A stretch of DNA of 64,000 nucleotides from Orenia marismortui DSM 5156 (GTDB taxonomy: Bacteria > Bacillota > Halanaerobiia > Halobacteroidales > Halobacteroidaceae), in NCBI RefSeq assembly GCF_000379025.1, contig NZ_KB900617.1:245547-309546 (forward strand). Reading direction: 5' to 3'. The translations under genes were made by a program, and so were the position numbers. Under the pieces are notes generated by a model. It saw only the letters and a list, made by a program, of their open reading frames with translations. It was not told the DNA's origin and made no database searches. Positions 54,674 through 62,691 of the stretch are shown piece after piece (the first letter of the stretch is position 1; the number at the start of each line of letters is the position of its first letter).

Positions 54674-55516
54674 TTATTTAATTATAACTTTAGTTCTAAG
54701 AGGAATTAAATTATATAAATCTACTATATCCTCTTCTTTCATCCTGATACAGCCCTTAGAATTCTGTTTAGTAATAACTACTTGTGGAGTGGTAGTTGCA
54801 TGAATTCCATATCCACCACCTTTAGTCCAAAGATCAATACCTACCCAATATTCCCCATATCTTTCTTTATCCTCTTTAGATAACCTAGCTTTATTTTTGA
54901 CCCTAAACTCACCGCTTGGCGTTGGATTACTAACTGAACCAATTCCAATGGGATAACTCTTGATTTTATTATCACCTTGAACTAGATATAACCTCTTCTT
55001 TGCTCTAACGATCAAAATCCGATATGGAATAAAATTTATCTCTTGGCTATAATCATCTTTAATATTAGCCCTTAGACTTTCTTTAACTATCTGTTCCAGC
55101 TCAATATCAGTTGGATTATAATACCAACCTCCTGTTAAATCTAGTTCACTATTCACTTGATTAGTATTTGATATAACCTCAACAGGCAACTCTACTAAAT
55201 ATTCACCTAGCAATTCTTCTAATTCTGATGGTAAACGATGATGATCTTCAATATAAAGTAATAATGCCATCCTTAATCTATATAAATTATTTAGAGTATC
55301 AATTAATTTAATACTTTTATGATATTCTTCCTTTTCATCTGCTTTTAGGTACTTATTTATATCATTATATAAGCTATAATCTATTACAGGAGCAATATCA
55401 ATCTGCTTTTCATGATTAGAATAACTATTAGCCAAAACAAACATTAAAATCAACATGATAATTATCAATATGATCAGTATAGTAATCAATACTTTATCGG
55501 AGGTAGACTTCAACAT
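54674..55516 (-). CDS. L,D-transpeptidase (YkuD domain), membrane-anchored
   Basis: 280 residues from ATG 55516 (AGGAG upstream); the frame extends to a TTG at 55573 without a site. One N-terminal membrane helix (VLITILIILIIIMLILMFVL), a 120-residue helical region, then a YkuD domain (about 175-280) with YGIHATT and catalytic Cys in SKGCIRM near residue 258. It should make 3-3 cross-links or attach proteins to peptidoglycan in the envelope. Single-gene unit between two repeats. Confidence 0.87.
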   Translation of the reverse strand: MLKSTSDKVLITILIILIIIMLILMFVLANSYSNHEKQIDIAPVIDYSLYNDINKYLKADEKEEYHKSIKLIDTLNNLYRLRMALLLYIEDHHRLPSELEELLGEYLVELPVEVISNTNQVNSELDLTGGWYYNPTDIELEQIVKESLRANIKDDYSQEINFIPYRILIVRAKKRLYLVQGDNKIKSYPIGIGSVSNPTPSGEFRVKNKARLSKEDKERYGEYWVGIDLWTKGGGYGIHATTTPQVVITKQNSKGCIRMKEEDIVDLYNLIPLRTKVIIK

Positions 55517-55639
55517 CGTTACTCCTCCTTTCTCAAATATTGATCTTCTATTAAGAACTTCTTTTGATCTCAAACAAAATACCTTAGCTTAAAGCTATCA
55601 TAAATCTACTAACCTTATCTTCCTATGAAATAATACAAT

Positions 55640-55735
55640 AGGAGTATAAAGAGACAGTAACGAGTGACTAGTAACAGGTGACTAGTTAAATTATTTACTA
55701 GTTACTAGTTGCTCGTCACTTGTTACTAAAATATG
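55640..55735. repeat. Heptad-type intergenic repeat, diverged copy G
   Basis: About 95 bases beginning GGAGTATAAAGAGACAG. The arms are runs of AGTNACT/AGTAACN heptads on one side and GTTACTA/GTTGCTC heptads on the other. Same start motif as B and C (GTATAAAGAGACA), but a different heptad word. Confidence 0.72.
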
Positions 55736-55774
55736 GTGATTTTTATCTTATAAGAGAATCCTAGCTATCAAAGC

Positions 55775-55806
55775 AAATAAACCTCCATAGATATGGAGGT
55801 TTATTT
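55775..55806 (-). terminator. Terminator of the double P-loop gene
   Basis: 15-base perfect arms AAATAAACCTCCATA and complement with a 2-base loop, T-rich on the minus strand, 11 bases after the stop codon. Confidence 0.86.
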
Positions 55807-55816
55807 CACTATAATT

Positions 55817-56929
55817 CTATTTTAAATATCCCTTAATATCTGCCCAATCTAAGATTTCATTGAATGCATCTACTCTTCTTTCTTCTATTGCCTCAAAGTC
55901 CATTGCTTCTATATAAAACTCTTCTAAGTTATCATGTAAAGCTTTGGCCTGTTGAATACTTGCTAAGGCATTATCCATTACAACATTATATCTTGCTTTA
56001 ACTTGATCTATTTGAGGAGTATTTTTTTCAACTATTTCTGAATCAACACATTCTAGCATATCAACTACTTTATCTCCAACTCTAACTGGATCTACTACAT
56101 GTGGTGCAGTACCATCAATTAATGCTACACTTAATTCTTCGATAACTATCATGTCAATACTAGCCGGATCAAAAGAACAATGGAAATAAGCAACTTCAAA
56201 ACCTCTTTCTCTAGCCGACTCTGCTACCTTCTTCATCAAAGTAGACTTTCCAGTACCTGGTCGACCTTTAATAATATATCTGGTCTCAATATCTTCAGTT
56301 ATATTATCAAAATAATCTACTGCGCCATTAGGAGTAAAGGCACTGCCAAAAAGATGGCGGTCTTTTCCCAATTCATCAGCCAATTTTTCACCATCTAGTA
56401 TCTCTTCTATTAAATCCTTAGTTATCTTATTTGCTGCTTGAAAATCCATACCTTCCAAATAACATTCTTCCCATTCATCATGAATCAATTTAGCTTCAGC
56501 TAGATAAGCATAAGCCCGATTAAAACAATTCCAAATACTCTTACTTAAACCCACTATCTTCTCTTTTCCTTCTTCTATTAATTCTCGGTCCCAATAACGT
56601 CCCAAGTTAATAATCTCATCAATTGCACCTGGATATTTCGGATCAACCATATGAGGTGCAGTCCCATCTAATAGGGCTACCTTTAAATCTGGTATAAGCA
56701 ATCCATCTAAAGATTCATTATCTGAAGAGCACCAATGTAATTCAATATCATATCCTTTATCTACCATATCATAAGCTATTTTTTTCATAAAAGTAGACTT
56801 TCCTGTACCAGGTCCACCCTTAATCACAAATATTCTCTCAGCTCCATAAGGTAGGTACTCATAAAATGAATAAAATCCTTTACTAGTATTACCGCCTGGA
56901 TAATAATTTTTTATCTTTCCTCTAGACAT
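55817..56929 (-). CDS. Duplicated P-loop ATPase-like protein (PRK06851 type)
   Basis: 370 residues from ATG 56929 (AAAGGAGG upstream). Two similar halves each carry a Walker A: GGPGTGKST near residue 40 and GRPGTGKST near 222. Both are followed by related blocks: LHWCSSDNESLDGLLIPDL... DGTAPHMVDP in the first, and FHCSFDPASIDMIVIEEL... DGTAPHVVDP in the second. An internal duplication is obvious. It matches the PRK06851 group of Bacillota, whose function is not known to me. No membrane segments. Alone in its transcription unit. Confidence 0.78.
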   Translation of the reverse strand: MSRGKIKNYYPGGNTSKGFYSFYEYLPYGAERIFVIKGGPGTGKSTFMKKIAYDMVDKGYDIELHWCSSDNESLDGLLIPDLKVALLDGTAPHMVDPKYPGAIDEIINLGRYWDRELIEEGKEKIVGLSKSIWNCFNRAYAYLAEAKLIHDEWEECYLEGMDFQAANKITKDLIEEILDGEKLADELGKDRHLFGSAFTPNGAVDYFDNITEDIETRYIIKGRPGTGKSTLMKKVAESARERGFEVAYFHCSFDPASIDMIVIEELSVALIDGTAPHVVDPVRVGDKVVDMLECVDSEIVEKNTPQIDQVKARYNVVMDNALASIQQAKALHDNLEEFYIEAMDFEAIEERRVDAFNEILDWADIKGYLK

Positions 56930-57064
56930 AAACAACCTCCTTTATAGCTTTCATAATAATGTTTATGTCTCAAAGCTTATTTTTATATCTGGTATAATTT
57001 GTTTGAGTACTATTAGAAATAATAAAAAGACTAATACCTCTGCTCAATTTTATCACCTATAAGT

Positions 57065-58114
57065 TTACAGCCCTTTAATCTTTTTAATCTCCTCTTTGGA
57101 ATAGCCTTCTTCCTGTAGTCGATCTCTAAATTCAACTATATCTTTTATATATGATCTTATCAACTTAGCTTGACCTTTGATTTTATAACTTCCTAAACTT
57201 GCAGGTAATAATACTGTCTCACCTTCTTTTATCTTCATAGCTCCTTGATCATAATAAAGTGTAGCTTCTCCGTCTAACCCCATTAAAATATAAAATCGTT
57301 CATTATCAGTATTACTAACATAGCATTCTTCTATCTCTAAAAGCTCTGTAATGAAATAAGGTGAGGCTACAAGAATATTCTTACTATAGCCTTCTTCTTT
57401 AATCTCTAATCCAGTTACTTTAGCTATAGGCTCTACACCAAAATCAATTACATCTAGTGCAGATTCAATATGTAGTTTACGAGGGGTTCCATCTTGTCCT
57501 AATCGATTCCAATCATAAACCCTATAGGTAGTATCAGAATTCTGTTGAATTTCAGCAATTAATACTCCTTCTTCAATTGCATGAACAGTTCCAGTGGGAA
57601 TATAAAGAATATCGCCTGTTTTAACAGAGATTTCAATTAAAGCATCTTCTAGCCTTCCCTCTTTAATTAAAGTAGCAAACTCTTCTTTACTAATCTCTGG
57701 CTTTACACCATAAATTAACTTAGCATCTTTTTTAGCATCTATTACATACCACATTTCAGTCTTTCCTAACTCTCCATCTTCATATTCATTGGCATAATAA
57801 TCATCTGGATGCACCTGTACTGATAACTTATCATTAGCATCTAAAATTTTGATCAATAAAGGAAATTTCTTATAATAATCATCTTTAGCCTCACTACCTA
57901 GTATCTTCTCTCCCTTTTCTGCAATTACTTCCATCAAGGTCTTACCTGCCAACTTACCATTACTAATTTTGCTGACTCCATTCTTATGAGCTGCTAACTC
58001 CCAACTTTCTCCTATTAACCCTTTAGGAAGAACCCTAGAAAATTTATCTTCTAAACTTCTACCACCCCAAATTTTCTTTTTATAAATTGCTTCAAATTTT
58101 AATGGATACATCAT
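57065..58114 (-). CDS. manA: Mannose-6-phosphate isomerase, class I
   Basis: About 349 residues from ATG 58114 (AAAGGA upstream). Cupin fold: KIWGGRSLEDKF near 15, zinc motif VQVHPDDYYANEYEDGELGK near 95 and IPTGTVHAIEEGVLIAEIQQNSDTTYRVYDW near 165. It interconverts mannose-6-P and fructose-6-P. Position after the PTS genes suggests that the imported sugar is mannose or that it enters the fructose-6-P pool, but a terminator lies between. Confidence 0.92.
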   Translation of the reverse strand: MMYPLKFEAIYKKKIWGGRSLEDKFSRVLPKGLIGESWELAAHKNGVSKISNGKLAGKTLMEVIAEKGEKILGSEAKDDYYKKFPLLIKILDANDKLSVQVHPDDYYANEYEDGELGKTEMWYVIDAKKDAKLIYGVKPEISKEEFATLIKEGRLEDALIEISVKTGDILYIPTGTVHAIEEGVLIAEIQQNSDTTYRVYDWNRLGQDGTPRKLHIESALDVIDFGVEPIAKVTGLEIKEEGYSKNILVASPYFITELLEIEECYVSNTDNERFYILMGLDGEATLYYDQGAMKIKEGETVLLPASLGSYKIKGQAKLIRSYIKDIVEFRDRLQEEGYSKEEIKKIKGL

Positions 58115-58154
58115 TAACCACATCCTTTATTAGCATTTTGTACTTAAATAAAAA

Positions 58155-58175
58155 CTGCCCCAGCACCTGGGACAG
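58155..58175 (-). terminator. Terminator between PTS IIC and manA
   Basis: CTGTCCCAG / CTGGGGCAG stem (one G-U pair) with a 3-base loop on the minus strand, followed by TTTTTATTT. It may end the PTS operon or allow partial read-through to manA. Confidence 0.8.
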
Positions 58176-58270
58176 CCTTTATTTGCTACTTATCTTCTTT
58201 ATTAATCGAAAAATAATCTTAGCTAATAACTTAATTCAGTATTCTATGCTTAAAAATTTAAAACTGCTAA

Positions 58271-59344
58271 TTAATCTAAGTCAAACTCTAATTCTAAATC
58301 ATCTACCTCTTCTTCTACCTCAGGCACTTCTTCTACAACCTCTTTTTTCAGCATATTTACCATAAAAGCACTTACTAACACACCTATCACAACTGCAACG
58401 ATAAACATTAACCTATTATCAACTACTGGTAGAACTATTGGACCACCATGAGGAGCATGGTCTCCTACTCCACTAACAGCAGCAATTGCACCGCCGATAG
58501 CAGAACCAGTCACAATAGAAGGAATAACTTTAACAGGATCTGCTGCTGCAAAAGGTATAGCACCTTCTGTTATTCCTATTAGCCCCATAAAGAATGCGCC
58601 CTTTCCAGCTTGACGTTCTTGAGATGTATATTTATTTGGTGCTAAAGTTGTTGCTAATGCCATTGCTAATGGAGGAATACAAATCGCAACAGCAATTGGA
58701 CCCATAACCGTATAAACTCCTTGCTCAATTAATCCTGCTCCAAACAAAAAGGCTGTCTTATTAATTGGTCCACCCATATCAAAAGCAATCATAGCTCCCA
58801 AAATAATTCCAAATACTATTTGACTTCCACCACTCATAGCTTTTAGCCAGCTTGTTAATCCAGCCATAAAGTTACTAATAGGAACCCCAACTACATATTG
58901 CAATAAACTACCAACAATAATTGTGGATAATAGAGGAATAACAAATATAGGCATGATAGGTTTTAAAACCTCAGGTACAGACCAACCTTTAATCCAATTT
59001 GCTACAAAACCTGCAATAATACCAGCAATAATACCTCCTAAAAATCCTGCTCCAACCTCTCCAGCTAAATAACCTCCAATCATACCTGGAGCTAATCCTG
59101 GTCGGTCAGCAATTGAATAGGCTATATAACCTGCTAAGACTGGAACCATCATCGTAAATCCTGCTACACCTAAACTTAATAAATTTTCTAAAATTGGATT
59201 AGTTACATCTGCTCCTGAACCAGCTTTAATACCACTTAACATAATTGAAAAAGCAATTAAAACTCCACCAGCAACAACAAAAGGAATCATGTGAGATACA
59301 CCAGTCATCAAATGTTGTCTAATTTCATTCAATTTTTTCTTCAT
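58271..59344 (-). CDS. PTS fructose-type permease IIC component
   Basis: About 357 residues from ATG 59344 (AAGAGGTG upstream). EIIC of the fructose family: HLMTGVSHMIPFVVAGGVLIAF near 10, IAFDMGGPINKTAFLFGAG near 195, and ITEGAIPFAAADP near 260, with about nine membrane helices. The C-terminus is acidic (EEVPEVEEEVDDLELEFDLD). IIA, IIB and IIC are on three separate polypeptides here. Sugar is fructose-like or mannose-related; not decidable from sequence. Confidence 0.9.
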   Translation of the reverse strand: MKKKLNEIRQHLMTGVSHMIPFVVAGGVLIAFSIMLSGIKAGSGADVTNPILENLLSLGVAGFTMMVPVLAGYIAYSIADRPGLAPGMIGGYLAGEVGAGFLGGIIAGIIAGFVANWIKGWSVPEVLKPIMPIFVIPLLSTIIVGSLLQYVVGVPISNFMAGLTSWLKAMSGGSQIVFGIILGAMIAFDMGGPINKTAFLFGAGLIEQGVYTVMGPIAVAICIPPLAMALATTLAPNKYTSQERQAGKGAFFMGLIGITEGAIPFAAADPVKVIPSIVTGSAIGGAIAAVSGVGDHAPHGGPIVLPVVDNRLMFIVAVVIGVLVSAFMVNMLKKEVVEEVPEVEEEVDDLELEFDLD

Positions 59345-59550
59345 TATTACACCTCTTTTATTTATATTTAGGCTATTGAATAAATTAAGCATGTCTTAAT
59401 TTTACAACAGAATAAATATAAAATAATTAATTCACCTTATAACCTTATGACCATAGTGATCTCTCTTATCTAGATTAAGTATTTTCTAATTTACTCAATA
59501 ACCTATATCGACAATTATAGAAAAAATTCTATTATAAAAATTAAAGAATA

Positions 59551-59862
59551 TTACTCTCCAAATTTCTCAATTATCTTATCAATAATTTGGTCTGAATGTT
59601 TAATAGCTTTTTGGACATCAAGATTTAGCTTAGGCTTACCTTTAAAGCGTTCAGGTTTAGATATGTTAACATCAGCTGCTATTATTACTGCTACTGCTTC
59701 TTTTATATCTTCCTCAGTAATTTCATTTTCTATACCAATAGAGCCTTGAGTTTCTACCTTAATTTCAACACCTTTTTTCTTAGCACTCTTTTCTAAAGAT
59801 TCAGCTGCTAAATAAGTATGAGCAACCCCTGTAGGACATGCTGTTACTGCTAAAATTTTCAT
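59551..59862 (-). CDS. PTS fructose-type IIB component
   Basis: About 103 residues from ATG 59862. KILAVTACPTGVAHTYLAAE carries the phosphorylated Cys (TACPTG) of the fructose IIB domain. Receives phosphate from the IIA protein and passes it to the sugar in IIC. The GTG three codons earlier overlaps the ribosome site AAGGAG. Confidence 0.92.
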   Translation of the reverse strand: MKILAVTACPTGVAHTYLAAESLEKSAKKKGVEIKVETQGSIGIENEITEEDIKEAVAVIIAADVNISKPERFKGKPKLNLDVQKAIKHSDQIIDKIIEKFGE

Positions 59863-59891
59863 TCTTATCACTCCTTCTTTAAATAATTTAT

Positions 59892-60353
59892 TTATTGAAA
59901 CATCTTAGTTAAGATTTGATTAATCTCTTCTTTATTTTGAGCAGACATTAAACTATCCTTAAACTCTTCATTAAGTAAATTCCTAGATAATGTAGATAAA
60001 ATCTTTAAATGTTCCTTGGAATCATTCTTATCTGGAACAGCCAATAAAAAGACCAATTCTACTGCTTTATCATCAAAAGATTTCCACTCCACTCCTTCTT
60101 TAAGCCTAGCAAAGGCTATTGCTGGCTTATCAACCCCTATAGATTTACCATGAGGAATAGCTATTCCATTTCCGACTCCAGTACTAGACTTATCTTCTCT
60201 CTCAAATACAGTTTGAATATATTTATCTATAGAATTTAAATTGCCGTTATAATTGATTAATTCACTTAATGCTTTAATTACACTATCCCTATTCTCCCAT
60301 TTCATATCAAGAACTATTAAATTTTCATTTATCAAAGAATCCATCTCCATCAC
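59892..60353 (-). CDS. PTS IIA component, fructose/mannitol type
   Basis: About 150 residues. STGVGNGIAIPHGKS near residue 58 contains the phosphorylated His (IPHG) of the PTS_EIIA_2 domain. The exact start is uncertain (GTG 60353, ATG 60350 or ATG 60344 behind AAAGGG). It begins right after the PRD regulator gene and is followed by the IIB gene: a complete IIA-IIB-IIC set in order. Confidence 0.92.
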   Translation of the reverse strand: MMEMDSLINENLIVLDMKWENRDSVIKALSELINYNGNLNSIDKYIQTVFEREDKSSTGVGNGIAIPHGKSIGVDKPAIAFARLKEGVEWKSFDDKAVELVFLLAVPDKNDSKEHLKILSTLSRNLLNEEFKDSLMSAQNKEEINQILTKMFQ

Positions 60354-60358
60354 ACCCT

Positions 60359-62365
60359 TTAGAATAATAATTTTCTGATCTCCTCTTTTGTATTGGCTCT
60401 TTTGATCTCCTCTAATATCTTCTTATCATCAAGAATTCGATGAAAATATTTAAAGAAATTCTTCGACCTTTCCCTTTCAAGGGCCAATAATAGAACAATA
60501 CTTACCTCTTCATTTTCCCATTTTATAGGATTATTTAGGGTAGCTATAGCTATCTTAGACTCTAGAACATAACTATCTCTACCATGAGGAATAGCAACTC
60601 CATTACCTACAGCAGTAGATGTAATCTCTTCTCGCTCTAATGCAGAATTTACAAAGCCTTCTTCAACAAATTCTTTATCTACAAGCTCTTTACTTAAATT
60701 TTTAATAATCTCTTCTTTTGATTTCAAATCTAAACTTATATAAATCAAATCATCAGCAAATAACTCTTTAATTTCATTAGATACTAATTCTGAGTTGAAC
60801 TTTTGATCTTCCTTATCCTTAATTAGATAATTAATCTTATTTTTTATTAAGCTAATATCATCTGCTGTTAATAAAGAGCTAACCTTTACTATAGGCTTGG
60901 ATAAATTACTTATTGGAATAGTACTGATAATCATATCTATATCTTCTAAACTCTTAGTCTTAAGTTCATAAACAGATACTAAATTAACTATCTCTATTCC
61001 TGATAATCTCTTTCTCAATCTAGTAGCTATTAGTTGTGATGTACCAACCCCACTACTACAAGCAACAATAACCTTAATTCTATTATTATTTCTTTCTAAA
61101 GCAGCTCCTAAGTGTAATGCTAAGTATCCAATCTCTTCTTCATTAACCTTAATTCCCAAATGCTTTTCAAAAACTATACTAGTAGCCCAAGCTGCTCCAA
61201 AGATACTAGGATAATTATTCTTGATTTCATCTAAAATTGGATTTCTAAGGCTCATTCCATATTTTAAACGATTAATAGCAGGCCTTAAATGCAACACTAA
61301 CCCTAATAATAATTGCTCATCATCTCTTAGGTCGACACCTAAAACATCGCCAGCCATAGAAATAATATCTTTAGAAATTTCAATTACCTTCTGATCAGTA
61401 TTTTCTAGAACATCACTTATATCTTTGCTTATAATATTCTGTTGCACCTTAGAGCCTAAGATATGAAGAGAGATATATCCTACTTCAGCTTCTGGCAATT
61501 TAACATCCAATTCTTCTTCAAGGTTTTGAGCCACTACCTTAGCAATCTCAAATTCTTCTGTCTCTTTCAAAGAATCTAATTGCTCTCTTTCCATTTTGAT
61601 ATCTTTGCCTTTCCCTAATCTCTTTAAGCTGATAGCAATATGGATGACTAAACCTACGAAAGCTTCATCAGTAAATAAAAAGTCTAATTTCCTTTCTATC
61701 TCTTCTAAAATCATTTCTATCTTTAGAAAATTTACATCTGTAAAAATATCAAGTAACTGCTGATAAGTCTTATTGTCTATTCTACTATCAATTACTATTG
61801 GATCACTTACCTCTTCTAACATCTCTTTTAACTCTTGATTACCTTTAAATTGTGCCAATAAGTCAGCTACTGCTCTTCTCCAATTCTTCTCTCTTCCCTG
61901 TACTTCAATACCATAATTCTGCTTTTTTTCTAAAACTAAATTATATTTACTAAGCCATTCTTCTACAAATTCTAAATCATTATAGATAGTAGTTCTACTA
62001 ACATATAGTTCATTAGCTAAATCTTTCATTGTATACTTTTCTTCAGCCTGCAATAAACATTTTAAAATATACTTCTGCCTAGTCTCTGAAGAAAAAGGAT
62101 CTCTATAACTTTCAGCACTAAACAATTTTTTTCTCAGTTTAGATCTAATTGCAGGATCTACTTCTAGCCAAACTCCAACCCTAGGTTTTTTAATTAACTT
62201 AATCCCTTCATCATTTAAAGTTTCTGCTATCTTATTTAAATCACTTCTGATAGTTCGAGCAGATACTTCAAAGTTCTCAGCTAAATCTTTAATAGTAATT
62301 GCTTCTTTCTGCTCTAATAGAATTGATAAAACCTTGCTACTTCTTTCATTTGGTAATGCTAGCAT
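60359..62365 (-). CDS. PRD-containing PTS-regulated transcriptional activator
   Basis: About 668 residues from ATG 62365 (AAGGTG upstream). Order: HTH_11 winged helix (about 5-60), Mga-like HTH (about 80-165), two PRDs (about 190-290 and 300-405, with HIAISLKRL and HLRPAIN/HLGAAL His motifs), an EIIB-like domain with Cys in VIVACSSGVGTSQL near 435, and an EIIA domain (about 520-668) with STAVGNGVAIPHGRD. This is the MtlR/ManR/LicR-type activator, controlled by PTS phosphorylation. First gene of the PTS operon, which it should activate. Confidence 0.92.
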   Translation of the reverse strand: MLALPNERSSKVLSILLEQKEAITIKDLAENFEVSARTIRSDLNKIAETLNDEGIKLIKKPRVGVWLEVDPAIRSKLRKKLFSAESYRDPFSSETRQKYILKCLLQAEEKYTMKDLANELYVSRTTIYNDLEFVEEWLSKYNLVLEKKQNYGIEVQGREKNWRRAVADLLAQFKGNQELKEMLEEVSDPIVIDSRIDNKTYQQLLDIFTDVNFLKIEMILEEIERKLDFLFTDEAFVGLVIHIAISLKRLGKGKDIKMEREQLDSLKETEEFEIAKVVAQNLEEELDVKLPEAEVGYISLHILGSKVQQNIISKDISDVLENTDQKVIEISKDIISMAGDVLGVDLRDDEQLLLGLVLHLRPAINRLKYGMSLRNPILDEIKNNYPSIFGAAWATSIVFEKHLGIKVNEEEIGYLALHLGAALERNNNRIKVIVACSSGVGTSQLIATRLRKRLSGIEIVNLVSVYELKTKSLEDIDMIISTIPISNLSKPIVKVSSLLTADDISLIKNKINYLIKDKEDQKFNSELVSNEIKELFADDLIYISLDLKSKEEIIKNLSKELVDKEFVEEGFVNSALEREEITSTAVGNGVAIPHGRDSYVLESKIAIATLNNPIKWENEEVSIVLLLALERERSKNFFKYFHRILDDKKILEEIKRANTKEEIRKLLF

Positions 62366-62464
62366 ATATATCACCTTGTTATTTGTTTTAATCTTCCACT
62401 ATTTTTTCCGGAAAAATACCATTAATCAGGAAGTTCTTTAACTATTTGTCTTAACTTTAATTTA

Positions 62465-62534
62465 ATTATACTACAAAAACCCTTGTTTTTCTAGGGTTTA
62501 AAAGCAATAAACCTTTCCGCTTTAATGCGGAAAG
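62465..62534. promoter_or_regulatory. Divergent regulatory region with two inverted repeats
   Basis: Between the PRD operon (-) and hcp (+). A minus-strand TATAAT lies at 62465-62470 with a poor -35. Two hairpins sit at and upstream of it: AAACCCT/AGGGTTT (62477-62499) and CTTTCCGC/GCGGAAAG (62513-62534). They are possible operators for the PRD activator; no T run makes them convincing terminators. A separate symmetric TTTTTCCGGAAAAA-like sequence lies at 62403-62417. Confidence 0.45.
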
Positions 62535-62691
62535 ACTTTGCAAATTGCTTGTAATTAGACTTCTAATAAAGTTTAATTTTAATTTGTTTTTGTATAAGTG
62601 ACTTACCTCACAGAAGCAATAGCAGTAATAGGATATGATTTATATAGAAAAAGAATTAATTTTAATTAATCATAAGGAGGAATAATTTTTT

